Positions 7,699 to 17,507 of a stretch of DNA of 64,000 nt are shown piece by piece. This stretch comes from an uncultured Clostridium sp. (lineage in GTDB: Bacteria; Bacillota; Clostridia; Clostridiales; Clostridiaceae), in the NCBI RefSeq assembly GCF_900769625.1, contig NZ_CAAGHK010000011.1, positions 45,278 through 109,277 of the forward strand. Reading direction: 5' to 3'. A program made the translations under genes and the position numbers. The number at the start of each line of letters is the position of its first letter. Positions within the stretch are counted from its first letter, which is position 1. The notes under the pieces were generated by a model. That model searched no databases and was not told the origin of the DNA. It saw only the letters and a list, made by a program, of their open reading frames with translations.

Positions 7699-9940
7699 CT
7701 GCAAGTTCCTCCTTTGAAAGCTGTGATAATGCAATCTGTCTGTATGTATCACAATTTTTCATAAGTTCCTTATGAGTTCCCCGTCCGACAATCTTTCCTT
7801 TATCTAAAACCAGTATTTCATAAGCATCAATCACAGTGCTTATTCTCTGTGCAACTAAAATCTTAGTAGTATTATGTGTTTCCTCTCTTAATGCTTTTCT
7901 TACTGCCATATCAGTCTTATAATCTAGTGCTGAAAAACTATCATCAAAAACAAGAATTTCTGGTTCTTTGATAATAGCCCGCGCTATTGAAATTCTCTGT
8001 TTCTGACCTCCAGATACATTGGTTCCGCCTTGAGAAATTTCTGTATCATAAGCTTCACTTTTACTTTCAATAAAATGACTTGCCTGTGCAATCCTTGCTG
8101 CTTTTTTCATTTCGCTGTCCTTGGCATTTTTCTTTCCATATTTTATATTTGATTTTATTGTGCCAGAAAAAAGTACACCCTTTTGTGGAACAAATCCTAT
8201 CTTTTCTCGCAGATAATGCTGTTTCATATTTCTTATATCAACACCATCAACCAATATTTTTCCAGAGGTTACATCAAAAAATCTTGGAATAAGGTTTACA
8301 AGGGTGGATTTACCACTTCCTGTACTACCTATTATTGCTGTTACCTTACCTGGCTTCGCAGTAAATGATATATCACTGAGAACTTCTTCACCATCTGGAT
8401 ATCTAAAATATACATTCTGATATTCAACATATCCTTTTCTGCTTTCGTTTATATTTTGAGAACAATTTGGATCATTTATTGCAAGTTCTGTTGTTAATAC
8501 TTCATCTATACGTCTTGCAGAAACAAGTGCTCTTGGAAGTATCATTGAAACCATTGAAATCATCAAAAATGACATCACTATCTGCATTGTATACTGTATA
8601 AATGCCATCAGATCTCCTACCTGCATTTTTCCATCATCAATTTGTCCAGCACCAATCCATACAATAAGCACTGAAATGGCATTCATTATAAACATCATTG
8701 CCGGCATCATGCATGTCATTATCCTGCTTACAAAAAGATTTACCCTTGTAAGCTCTCTATTAGCATCATCAAATCTCTCTTCTTCATGTTTTTCTGTTGT
8801 AAAGGCTCTTATTACTGGCAGTCCTGTAAGGATTTCTCTAGCTATCTGGTTCACTTTATCAATAAGAATCTGAATTTTCTTGAATCTTGGCATTGCCAGA
8901 CTAAATAAAATACTTATTATTACCAATATTGCTCCTACTGCAACAGCTATTATCCAAGTCATCGATCTATTTGTTCCCAGTACTTTTATTATTCCTCCAA
9001 TTCCAAGTATGGGTGCATAAAAAATCATCCTCAGCATCATGACAACAAAGGTCTGAATCTGAACAATATCATTAGTTGTTCTTGTTATAAGAGATGCTGT
9101 TGAAAATTTATCAAATTCACTGTTAGAAAAACTAATTACTTTCTTAAAAACATCCTTTCTTAAATTTTTTGCCAGCCCGGCAGCAACTCTCGATGCCAGG
9201 AAAGAAACACTCACTACTGCACCTCCACCGATAAGTGCGACACCAATCATCTTTATTCCTGCACCAAATATATAATTTATCTGCTGTGAATCCACATCTA
9301 TTCCAATAGCTTTATACTCATTCTTCACATATGAAATACCCCCTTGTGAGAGCATCATCTCCGGAACACTTCTCAGACTTTCATTCATATTATTAACAAT
9401 ATTATCAAGTGTACTTTGTGGCAGCATATCAAGAAGCTCAAATACATCATCAGCATCACCAACCATACCTTCCGGCATAGCTCCTACAAGACTGCTTTTA
9501 AATCTATCTGCCATTTCCTTATTGCCTTCAAGATTTTCTACAATAGTAATTGGCTTTGAGAAAATATCATCAAGCTTTTCTTCTATTTCTTTATCTACTG
9601 AGTTTTCTTTATATAATGCTGTATTATTCAGTTCTGGATATTGTTTTACATACTCATCCAATTCAACTTGTGGGAGATTTTCCTTTGCAAGCAGTGTATA
9701 ATTATCCTCCATATAATTCCTATCCTCTTCACTCATAAAAATCATCAGTTTTTCCAATTCACTTTTTCTGATAATTTTAGGTGCAATTTCTTTTATACCG
9801 CTCTGCTGAATTCCTACATCCACAATATCGGAAGTATACTTAGGAAGTGATAAATCGCTCAATGCTTGTATAATCAGCAGTACTATAATGAGCAGAATCA
9901 CCCCAGTGAACTTTTTTAAATATCTAATTATTGAAGCCAC
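7691..9940 (-). CDS. ABC exporter subunit with degenerate Walker B, large extracytoplasmic insert
   Basis: A 749-residue fused membrane-ATPase subunit, GTG start with GGAG upstream. TM1 is at about residues 11-30. Then a charged, hydrophilic insert of roughly 190 residues precedes TM2 near 225, placing a sizeable domain outside the membrane. The nucleotide-binding domain has Walker A GSTGSGKST, a good signature VSGGQKQR, and Walker B LVFDDS, where the catalytic Glu is Asp. This is the degenerate half of a heterodimer, as in the LmrCD and TM287/288 exporters. It is the first gene of the pair. The insert is longer than in typical exporters (570-620 aa) and could gate or bind substrate. Confidence 0.93.
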   Translation of the reverse strand: MASIIRYLKKFTGVILLIIVLLIIQALSDLSLPKYTSDIVDVGIQQSGIKEIAPKIIRKSELEKLMIFMSEEDRNYMEDNYTLLAKENLPQVELDEYVKQYPELNNTALYKENSVDKEIEEKLDDIFSKPITIVENLEGNKEMADRFKSSLVGAMPEGMVGDADDVFELLDMLPQSTLDNIVNNMNESLRSVPEMMLSQGGISYVKNEYKAIGIDVDSQQINYIFGAGIKMIGVALIGGGAVVSVSFLASRVAAGLAKNLRKDVFKKVISFSNSEFDKFSTASLITRTTNDIVQIQTFVVMMLRMIFYAPILGIGGIIKVLGTNRSMTWIIAVAVGAILVIISILFSLAMPRFKKIQILIDKVNQIAREILTGLPVIRAFTTEKHEEERFDDANRELTRVNLFVSRIMTCMMPAMMFIMNAISVLIVWIGAGQIDDGKMQVGDLMAFIQYTMQIVMSFLMISMVSMILPRALVSARRIDEVLTTELAINDPNCSQNINESRKGYVEYQNVYFRYPDGEEVLSDISFTAKPGKVTAIIGSTGSGKSTLVNLIPRFFDVTSGKILVDGVDIRNMKQHYLREKIGFVPQKGVLFSGTIKSNIKYGKKNAKDSEMKKAARIAQASHFIESKSEAYDTEISQGGTNVSGGQKQRISIARAIIKEPEILVFDDSFSALDYKTDMAVRKALREETHNTTKILVAQRISTVIDAYEILVLDKGKIVGRGTHKELMKNCDTYRQIALSQLSKEELADE

Positions 9941-10196
9941 TATAACTCCATCCTTTCCTGCTAGAACAATTTTTCTATATTTATGCTCTAGATTTTTATT
10001 ACCACATATTTTTAGTCTTTCTTTAATTACTTAAGTCAATTCAATATTTTACTGGTTTTTATCCAAGTTACTTCCTTTACAGTTAATATATCCAAGAGTT
10101 AAATTGAATAACTTTTTAATAATCTACACAAATTAAAATTAGCAGATTATCTCCGATATATTGTAAAAATGATCTTGTCTACGGGAGGGTGGTATT

Positions 10197-10628
10197 TTGG
10201 AATCAGATTATGAAATATTAGAACTGCTTAATAAATTATCAGCTGAAATGTGCAGTAAATTTGATGGAATCCATTTTGAAATCAATTCCATGAAATCAGC
10301 AATATCAACCCTTAATAAGAAAATCGAAAAAAATCATCTCATTATAGATAAAATAGATACGACCCTTGATGAATTATTACAAATTATAAACTCCGCTCCT
10401 GATAATATTTCAAATAACTCTATTCCTGAAATAAATGAAAATATAAATATAGTAAAAGGACTTATTTCTGATAGTTCTGAAAAGTTTTCAGAAATTACTT
10501 CTGATTCTTCTTCAAAGCTATTACTTATCTCTCAGGATTTAAAATTTCTTACTCATAAAGTTCTTCAAAGTGAAAAAGATTTATTTAATATTCAAGAGGA
10601 AATCAGAAATAATAACATTAATAAATAA
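10197..10628 (+). CDS. Coiled-coil hypothetical protein, 143 aa
   Basis: TTG start preceded by GGGAGGGTGG. The chain is almost entirely predicted helix with heptad-like spacing (LLNKLSAEMCSKFDGIHFEI, later LDELLQIINSAPDN), consistent with a cytoplasmic coiled coil. It has no signal peptide or catalytic motif. It stands alone, divergent from the ABC exporter, and ends in its own terminator. The family is not recognised. Confidence 0.7.
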   Translation: MESDYEILELLNKLSAEMCSKFDGIHFEINSMKSAISTLNKKIEKNHLIIDKIDTTLDELLQIINSAPDNISNNSIPEINENINIVKGLISDSSEKFSEITSDSSSKLLLISQDLKFLTHKVLQSEKDLFNIQEEIRNNNINK

Positions 10629-10672
10629 ATCGATTTTTAATTGCATATCTTTCTATATAACATACTAAAATA

Positions 10673-10703
10673 AAAAAGCTCCAGACTGTATCTAGAGCTT
10701 TTT
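10673..10703 (+). terminator. Rho-independent terminator
   Basis: Arms AAAAAGCTC and GAGCTTTTT with a 13-base loop, following the coiled-coil gene; the A and T flanks make it usable in both directions. Confidence 0.8.
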
Positions 10704-10795
10704 GTATTGTGCCATTTTTACTTATTAATATTATTCATAATACAATTTACGTTATCCCATGCAAATGTATAATCTATGCTAACCAAAGTATTCTA

Positions 10796-11092
10796 TTATG
10801 AATTCTTTTCATTTATCTTTGCAGTTTCAAGATGTTCAGGTGACAGCCTTGGATGATGCTTAGATTTGGAATAATCATTAGAAAAATACACTTTCAAACT
10901 TTCGCTATTATTTTCTGCATCAACCATATACATAATGTTCTGAACATATCCATGGATGAAATCATCTTTGCTGAACATCAGATGTATTTCAGTTCCTACT
11001 TTAGTTATAACATTCAAAACATCAGCCATATCCTTAGAATCTTTTGTAAATACAATATCTCCACTATCTATCAGGCAAAATTCAACCTTCAT
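10796..11092 (-). CDS. Hypothetical protein, 98 aa
   Basis: A small soluble protein starting MKVEFCLIDSGDIVFTKD. The ATG at 11090-11092 is preferred because AAAGGG lies nine bases upstream; an ATG three codons earlier abuts the site. The mix of strands and helices looks like a compact alpha/beta domain. It has no recognised family and no obvious operon partner. Confidence 0.65.
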   Translation of the reverse strand: MKVEFCLIDSGDIVFTKDSKDMADVLNVITKVGTEIHLMFSKDDFIHGYVQNIMYMVDAENNSESLKVYFSNDYSKSKHHPRLSPEHLETAKINEKNS

Positions 11093-11275
11093 AGCTTTCA
11101 TCCCTTTCTTTTTATTTTATAAATTCATTATAGTTAATTAATTTCAAAAATTCAAATTTAATGTATTTATCTATTAACCAATAATAAATTATATTAATAT
11201 ATCAGCTCTATATGTCTAGCAGATAATTAACTATTATTGCAAATTGCACTATAATATAAGAATGAGATATATGAT

Positions 11276-11306
11276 AAAAAACTAGGATACTAAAATCCTC
11301 GTTTTT
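11276..11306 (-). terminator. Terminator of pheST
   Basis: A stem of AAAAACTAGGAT type paired with ATCCTCGTTTTT (one mismatch) lies 43 bases past the pheT stop, with T and A runs on both sides. Confidence 0.8.
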
Positions 11307-11348
11307 AATTTTGATGTATAAAATTTATTTAATATATAATATATTTTA

Positions 11349-13727
11349 TTAATCTCTTAAAGTAGCTCCTAATTTATGTTCTAAAGCTCTTAATATCTTA
11401 TCATGAACTTTATTTATATCTTTATCTTGTAATGTCTTGTTTGGATCTCTGTATGCAATTGCATAAGCGATGCTCTTCTTGCCTTCAGGAATTTGTGCAC
11501 CCTTGTAGATATCGAATAATTCAACTTTTTCTACTAAGTTTCCGCCAGCTCTTCTTATTGTATCTTCAATTTCCTGAACTAATACAGCATCATCAACAAG
11601 TAATGCAATATCTCTTGTTACTGCTGGGAATTTAGGAAGTGGTTTGTACTTTCTATCCATATCTGCTGCTTCATAAAGTGCATCTAAATTTATTTCAGCT
11701 ACGTAGCAAGGTACATCTATTCCATAGTTTTCAGTTACATCTAAGTGAACTTCTCCTAAAGTAGCAACTACGTTCTTTCCAATTACAACATTAGCTGTTT
11801 TTCCTGGATGGTAGCTTACGTTTTCACTTTCTCTTTCATATTTAACATTTTTGATTCCTAATCCATCAGTAATGTTTTCAACAATACCTTTAAGATCTAA
11901 GTAATCACAATCTCCGTACATACCTATAGTTAAAATATGTCTTTCAGTTGGAATCTTGTTTTCATCTTCATTTTTAATATAAACTTTACCCATTTCGAAT
12001 AATCTTACATATTCATTATTTCTTGAGTAGTTTCTGCTTAAAGATTCCATCATTGAAGGTAATGTAGTAGTTCTCATTACGCTGTAATCTTCACCTAATG
12101 GATTTTTTATTCTAACTACGTCTCTTAATTCACTGTCTTCTGGAAGACATATTTTATCAAATACCTTTGGAGATACGAATGAATAGCTTATAGATTGGTT
12201 TAATCCGCTTCCTGTAGCAAGCATTACAACTTTATCGTCTAATATTCTCTTTCTGTATTTTGGTTCTCTTCCAGTCGAAACGCTGAATGTTGTAGCAGGA
12301 ATAACATCATATCCATGAATTCTAGCAACTTCTTCTGCAATATCTTCTCTTATTGCTATATCAACTCTGAAAGTTGAAGCTGTTACTACTAAATTATCTC
12401 CATCAATTTCTGTTGGTAAATCAACGCTGTCTAAACATCTCTTCATTTCTTCCTTAGTCAAGTCAGTTCCAAGGAATGCATTAACCCAGTTAGAATCAAC
12501 TACAACTTTTCCAGCTTCCTTAACCTTATTGTAAACATCTATAGTTCCATCTACAACTTCACCACATCCAAGTTCACAGATTAAAGCACATGCTCTATCT
12601 ATAGCTAATTTAGCTAAGTTTGGATCTATATCTTTTTCAAATCTGCTTGATGCTTCACTTCTTAAGACTAAAGCTTTAGAATTTACTCTTATGTTAGTTC
12701 CATCAAAGTTTGCAGATTCAAATATAACTTCAGTAGTATCTTCTTTAATTTCTGAGTTTAATCCGCCCATAATTCCTGCAAGACCTACAATAGTATCACT
12801 GTCTTTGATACAAAGCATAGTATCATCTAAAGTTCTTTCTACTTCGTCTAAAGTAGTGAATTTTTCTCCTGCTTTAGTTCTTTCTACTACTATTTTATTA
12901 GTAGAGATTTCTCTTGCATCATATGCATGCATTGGCTGACCTAATTCAAGCATAACAAAGTTTGTTATATCAACTATGTTATCTATTGGTCTTATACCAG
13001 CTTCAAGAAGTCTTTCCTGCATCCATCCTGGTGATGGCTGTACTTTTACGTTCTTAACTTTTCTTGCCATGTATCTTAAGCATAAATCATCTTTTACTTC
13101 TACTTTTAATTCATCATTAATGTTTCCAGCACCTGATACCTTGTATTCCATATTAGGCATCTTATATGTAGTTCTTAATGCTGCAGCAGTTTCTCTTGCC
13201 ATACCAACAATGCTTAAGCAGTCTGGTCTGTTTGAAGTTATTTCAAAATCTAAAATAGCTTTGTTTAATTTTAATACTTCTTTAATATCAGCACCTAAGA
13301 CTGTATCTTGAGGCAGTATCATTAACCCATGTACTGGTTCATCTCCAGCAATTCCCAGTTCTTCTTCTGAACAGAACATACCATTTGATGGAACACCTCT
13401 TAATTTACCTTTTTTTATCTTAGTTCCATCTGCAAGTGTTGAACCGTGTAAAGCTACAGGAACTACATCCTGCTCTTTCATATTTGTTGCAGCTGTAACT
13501 ATCTGAATAGTTTCAGTTCCAATATCAACCTGGCAAATGCTTAATTTATCTGCATCTGGGTGTTTTTCTATTTGAGTAATCTTACCTGTTACCACCTTAT
13601 CTATAGTATCACCTTGAATTATTAATTCTTCTAATTGTGATCCTGTTAAAGTTAATTTATCTCCTAATTCTTTAGGACTTACATTTATATCAACGTAATC
13701 CTGTAACCAACTAAATGGTACTTTCAT
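11349..13727 (-). CDS. pheT: Phenylalanyl-tRNA synthetase beta subunit
   Basis: 792 residues, full length for bacterial PheT. It pairs with PheS in an alpha2-beta2 enzyme that charges tRNA-Phe. Seen in order: an N-terminal tRNA-binding OB domain (about 40-150, with HPDADKLSICQVD), the B3/B4 editing region, the B5 domain (near 410-480), and a C-terminal anticodon-binding FDX-ACB domain (PKFPAVTRDIALLVD). The start MKVPFSWLQDYV is chosen because GGAGGAGG precedes it; a 17-codon upstream extension has no site. It follows pheS after 69 bases that contain a repeat-like sequence. Confidence 0.97.
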   Translation of the reverse strand: MKVPFSWLQDYVDINVSPKELGDKLTLTGSQLEELIIQGDTIDKVVTGKITQIEKHPDADKLSICQVDIGTETIQIVTAATNMKEQDVVPVALHGSTLADGTKIKKGKLRGVPSNGMFCSEEELGIAGDEPVHGLMILPQDTVLGADIKEVLKLNKAILDFEITSNRPDCLSIVGMARETAAALRTTYKMPNMEYKVSGAGNINDELKVEVKDDLCLRYMARKVKNVKVQPSPGWMQERLLEAGIRPIDNIVDITNFVMLELGQPMHAYDAREISTNKIVVERTKAGEKFTTLDEVERTLDDTMLCIKDSDTIVGLAGIMGGLNSEIKEDTTEVIFESANFDGTNIRVNSKALVLRSEASSRFEKDIDPNLAKLAIDRACALICELGCGEVVDGTIDVYNKVKEAGKVVVDSNWVNAFLGTDLTKEEMKRCLDSVDLPTEIDGDNLVVTASTFRVDIAIREDIAEEVARIHGYDVIPATTFSVSTGREPKYRKRILDDKVVMLATGSGLNQSISYSFVSPKVFDKICLPEDSELRDVVRIKNPLGEDYSVMRTTTLPSMMESLSRNYSRNNEYVRLFEMGKVYIKNEDENKIPTERHILTIGMYGDCDYLDLKGIVENITDGLGIKNVKYERESENVSYHPGKTANVVIGKNVVATLGEVHLDVTENYGIDVPCYVAEINLDALYEAADMDRKYKPLPKFPAVTRDIALLVDDAVLVQEIEDTIRRAGGNLVEKVELFDIYKGAQIPEGKKSIAYAIAYRDPNKTLQDKDINKVHDKILRALEHKLGATLRD

Positions 13728-13745
13728 ATTATTCTCCTCCTCCAG

Positions 13746-13798
13746 ATTAATTAACAATGAACGATTGTCAATTATCAATTTTCAACTATCAATTGATT
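13746..13798. repeat. Interspersed repeat, TCAATTATCAATT-type module
   Basis: The pheS-pheT spacer holds tandem near-copies of a short unit (GTCAATTATCAATT, then TTCAACTATCAATT). The same unit recurs near 17.53, 54.50 and 54.82 kb, in intergenic DNA only. Confidence 0.5.
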
Positions 13799-14816
13799 AA
13801 AATTGGTCTAAGAATCTCATATCACTTTCGTATAATAATCTTATATCATCTATTCCATATTTAAGCATAACCATTCTGTCTACACCAAATCCAAATGCAA
13901 ATCCGCTGTACACTTCTGGATCAATTCCACAGTTTCTTAAAACCTGAGGGTGAACCATACCGCAGCCTAATATTTCTATCCATCCGCTATTCTTACATAC
14001 TCTGCATCCTTCTCCTCCACATACAAAGCAAGTAGCATCCATTTCTGCAGAAGGTTCTGTGAATGGGAAATGGTGAGGTCTGAATTTAGTCTTAACTTTT
14101 TCTCCAAACATCTTCTTAGCAAAAAGTTCTAAAGTTCCTTTTAAGTCTGCAAATGTAACTCCTTTATCTATAACAAGCCCTTCCATTTGATAGAATATAG
14201 GTGAATGAGTTGCATCAACTGAGTCAGCTCTATAAACCTTACCTGGTGAAATCATCTTTATTGGTGGTTTTTGATTTTCCATAACTCTAGCTTGAACTGG
14301 TGAAGTTTGAGTTCTAAGTACTATATTATCATTAATATATAAAGTATCTTGTTCACTTCTGGCTGGATGATTCTTAGGAATATTTAAAGCTTCGAAGTTA
14401 TAGTGATCGTATTCTACTTCTGGACCTTCTTCTATTGTAAATCCCATTGAAACAAATATATCCTCCATAGTCTGTAATGTTAAATCAAGAGGATGTCTCT
14501 TTCCTATAACCTTCTTCTTTCCTGGAAGTGAAATATCTATAGTTTCACCTGCTAACTTTTCAGCCTTTTCCTTATTTTTTATTACTGTCATAGCTTCTTC
14601 TAATTTAGCTTCAACTGTTGCTTTAGCTTCATTAACCATTTTACCTACTAATGGTCTTTCCTCTGGTGCTACAGACCCCATACCCCTTAGTATTGTAGTA
14701 AGTTCTCCTTTTTTACCAAGGAACTTAACTCTTATTTCTTCTAATTCTGAACTTTTAGCTGCTGCTTCAATCTGCTTTAAAGCTAATTCTTGTAGTTCTT
14801 GTAGTTTTTCTTTCAT
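13797..14816 (-). CDS. pheS: Phenylalanyl-tRNA synthetase alpha subunit
   Basis: 339 residues, the usual length. An N-terminal coiled-coil arm (about 1-90) is followed by the class II catalytic core with motif 2 region (RTQTSPVQARVM) and motif 3 (GFGVDRMVMLKYG). A CxxC-like segment, CFVCGGEGCRVC, at about 255-266 is a family feature. It catalyses ATP-dependent charging of tRNA-Phe with PheT. ATG follows AAAGGAG. Expression is controlled by the T-box leader upstream. Confidence 0.97.
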   Translation of the reverse strand: MKEKLQELQELALKQIEAAAKSSELEEIRVKFLGKKGELTTILRGMGSVAPEERPLVGKMVNEAKATVEAKLEEAMTVIKNKEKAEKLAGETIDISLPGKKKVIGKRHPLDLTLQTMEDIFVSMGFTIEEGPEVEYDHYNFEALNIPKNHPARSEQDTLYINDNIVLRTQTSPVQARVMENQKPPIKMISPGKVYRADSVDATHSPIFYQMEGLVIDKGVTFADLKGTLELFAKKMFGEKVKTKFRPHHFPFTEPSAEMDATCFVCGGEGCRVCKNSGWIEILGCGMVHPQVLRNCGIDPEVYSGFAFGFGVDRMVMLKYGIDDIRLLYESDMRFLDQF

Positions 14817-14959
14817 GATTCTTCTCCTTTCAATAATCTATTCCGTTGATTTAATTATAAGTTAATAGTTAAGAAGTAACATTTATGTATCAGTCTAAAT
14901 TTCCTATATTTAAAGTTTCAGAATTTATTCTAAACAATTAACTAATATAATTTTTAGAC

Positions 14960-15200
14960 AAAAAAAATCGCCCCTATAAAAGGGACGAAATACTCGCGTT
15001 ACCACCCAAATTGACAGTTTAGAAAAACTGCCCACCTCAATTTAAATAACGACATTCTATGCCGCCAGGTGCTACTGTTACTTCACATCTAGAACTCCTG
15101 AGTGAACTTCACATTTACTTCATTTGAAAAGACTTTCAGTCTATTGATCCTTTCTCCCTGAAAACTCCATAAAAGTTACTCTCTCAATCATAGTTTTTAA
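14960..15200 (-). promoter_or_regulatory. Phenylalanine T-box leader of pheST
   Basis: Read on the minus strand, this leader has the T-box core GGGTGGTAACGCG (complement of 14995-15007) and then a terminator with a TCGTCCC/GGGGCGA stem and a run of eight Ts (14960-14988). In stem I, the specifier-loop region reads GTGAAGTTCACTC, giving TTC (15104-15106), a Phe codon matching the genes downstream. Uncharged tRNA-Phe would pair with both specifier and T-box to stabilise the antiterminator and switch pheST on. The 5' boundary is approximate. Confidence 0.93.
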
Positions 15201-15273
15201 TTTATTAAATTAATACAATTAATTATACACACAATGAATAAAAATTTCAACCCCTGAAAATAAAATATCGTAG

Positions 15274-16482
15274 TTAACAGTTTTCACTTCCTGCTAAATA
15301 TCCAGTAGAAAATGCCATCTGAAGATTATATCCGCCAGTTTCAGCATCAATATCAATTACTTCTCCAGCAAAGTAAAGATTCTTAATTAATTTTGATTCC
15401 ATTGTAGACGAATTTATTTCTTTAACACTTACCCCTCCAGATGTAACCTGCGCAGCTTTTATTGTAAGTGTTTCTCTAGCTGTAAGTTTCATTTCTTTTA
15501 TGTATTCTATAATTTTATTTTCATCTTCCTTTTTCAAATCACTTGCTTTAACTTCTGTAAGTCCAAGCAGATTAAATATTTCCTTTAAGAAATTTTGTGG
15601 AAGTATTCCCTTTAAATTATTAAGTACAGTCTTTGAAGGATTGCTTCGTATTATTTCTGATAACTGTTCTTTTGATTTATCACTCATAAAATCAATCTGA
15701 ACCTGTACTTCCCCATCGCCAAGTACCTTGTTAATATATGATGAAAGCTTTAACACTCCAGGTCCTGATATTCCAAAGTGAGTGAATATCATGTCTCCTG
15801 TTTTCTCAATCTTTCTCTTCTTGAACTTAGCAGAAATAACTACATCCTTCATAGATACACCTTGAAGTGACTTTACAAATTCCTCTTTTATAACTAAAGG
15901 GATTAGTGCAGGGTATATAGGTGTTATAGTATGACCATATTTCTTTAACACTCCATACATAAAACCATCTGAACCTGTGTTTGGAAAGCTCTTTCCTCCA
16001 GTTGTAACTATGACTTTATCTCCAAACATCTTCTGCCCACCTTCAGTTACAATTCCTTTAACTGTTCCATCTTCTATTATTAAATCTTCAACCTTTGTAT
16101 TATATTTAACTTTTACATTATTAGACTTTAAATCATTTTTTAATATTTCAATTACTTCATCAGCCTTATCACTTTTTGTATATATTTTCTGATCAAGCTC
16201 TTCTTTATATTCCAGACCATGTTCTGAAAAATACTCTAAAATAGAATAATTAGAAAAAGTATAAAGAGCGCTATATAAAAACTTATTATTTGTAACAATT
16301 TTATCAAAAAATTCTTCAATATCTCTGTTGTTTGTTATATTACATCTTCCACCGCCAGTAAGCTTAAGTTTTACTCCTATTTCATTATTTCTCTCTATTA
16401 AAACTACTTCGTTATTCTTTGAACTGCTTAGTGCTGCCATAATTCCAGCAGGACCTGCTCCTACAACAATAACTTTTGACAT
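15274..16482 (-). CDS. YhiN/HI0933-type FAD-dependent flavoprotein
   Basis: 402 residues, the normal length for the HI0933-like family. The N-terminal dinucleotide-binding motif VVGAGPAGIMAA (residues 5-16) and GGGRCNITN (about 43-51) bind FAD. The C-terminal AGEVIDIDAETGGYNLQMAF is the family signature. The substrate is unknown; it is assumed to be an NAD(P)H-dependent oxidoreductase. ATG is behind GAGGTGGAG. It is transcribed alone, between the MATE remnant and the pheST leader. Confidence 0.9.
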   Translation of the reverse strand: MSKVIVVGAGPAGIMAALSSSKNNEVVLIERNNEIGVKLKLTGGGRCNITNNRDIEEFFDKIVTNNKFLYSALYTFSNYSILEYFSEHGLEYKEELDQKIYTKSDKADEVIEILKNDLKSNNVKVKYNTKVEDLIIEDGTVKGIVTEGGQKMFGDKVIVTTGGKSFPNTGSDGFMYGVLKKYGHTITPIYPALIPLVIKEEFVKSLQGVSMKDVVISAKFKKRKIEKTGDMIFTHFGISGPGVLKLSSYINKVLGDGEVQVQIDFMSDKSKEQLSEIIRSNPSKTVLNNLKGILPQNFLKEIFNLLGLTEVKASDLKKEDENKIIEYIKEMKLTARETLTIKAAQVTSGGVSVKEINSSTMESKLIKNLYFAGEVIDIDAETGGYNLQMAFSTGYLAGSENC

Positions 16483-16571
16483 TACTCCACCTCATTACAT
16501 TTCATTTGTTCTTTATGATTATAGCACATTTAAATATATATATGTTCTAATAAATAGTCTGCATAGCAATA

Positions 16572-16620
16572 AAAATCCTCTAAGGATTTTCACCAAAATT
16601 GTCAATTGTTAATTGCAATA
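16572..16620. repeat. Palindrome plus AT-repeat module, acts as terminator-like hairpin
   Basis: AAAATCCT and AGGATTTT with a three-base loop (16572-16590), followed by an AATTGTCAATTGTTAATTGC module. On the minus strand the hairpin is followed by five Ts and could terminate the MATE remnant. The two-part arrangement matches other copies near 17.51, 36.2 and 54.8 kb. Confidence 0.5.
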
Positions 16621-16646
16621 TATACATAATACGTGCATAAAATAAT

Positions 16647-17342
16647 TTATGAAAATTCCCCAAAAGTAGAGAAACTTTCAATAATTCCTAAAATAAAAGG
16701 CAGACCTGCTTTAAACACAAATCTGCTTTTTATAAAATGTGGCAGTACTATTGCTACTGTAACTATCTGTCCAAGACCTGTTGCTATTGCAGCACCTTTA
16801 ATTCCCATAGAAAGAGGGAATATACATACGTAATCAAGTATTATATTTGTAACAGTACCTGACATTGTGGATACCATTGCCAGTTTTGGTCTGCTGTCAT
16901 TTCTTACAAAACTGTTTAAGGCTATCCCAATTAAATTTGCTATACAGAAAAGTGAATAATATCTTAGATATTCAGATGCTGATGATTTTAAATTTTCTGT
17001 TGCACCAAGCAATGTTATAATCTGCTTAGAAAAAATTGAAAAAGCAAGACTTATGCATACACTTAATATTAACAGAAACTTAAATACCTGTCTGAATACT
17101 CTTACACCTTCTTCATCATTACCTGCTCCAAAGTTTTTTGATACAAGAGCTCCTCCACCAACAGCAAACATTGTAGCAATACCGAAAAGCATTATTGTAA
17201 GCGGCATTACTATAGTAACTGCTGCAAGTGCCATATCTCAGACTCCTCGTCCTACAAACATTCCATCAATTATTGTATATAAGGATGATACAAACATAGC
17301 CAGTGCTGATGGAATTGCATATCCCAGAAATTTTTTTGTCAT
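16647..17342 (-). pseudogene. Broken MATE-family efflux protein
   Basis: The reading frame starts at ATG 17340-17342 behind GGGAGAG, giving MTKKFLGYAIPSALAMFV and on to FVGRGV. A TGA at 17238-17240 sits where MATE proteins have Gly (FVGRGxGDMALAAV), then the same frame continues DMALAAVTIVMPL for about 195 more residues. It ends IIESFSTFGEFS at 16647. Total coding capacity is about 230 residues, half of a 12-helix MATE transporter, so the second bundle is missing. One nonsense codon (GGA to TGA would be a single change) plus a 3' deletion make this a pseudogene. The ancestor would have exported cationic drugs by Na+ or H+ antiport. Confidence 0.85.
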
Positions 17343-17507
17343 GAATATTTTCTCTCCCTTATTTATATAATATCACTTTAGTAAGTATAAAGTTTATAGT
17401 AAGTATAAAGTCAATATCTTTATAAAAAATTTCTTAAAAAAATCGAGAACCAAAACTTGATAATTATAAGTAAATATTTTAAAAAATATCTACAAAATAA
17501 ATTCTTA

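Noticed and set aside
7699..7752. 18-codon N-terminal extension of the 618-residue ABC subunit
   Set aside because: No ribosome site, overlaps the partner's coding end; the ATG at 7698 has an excellent AAAGGAGG site.
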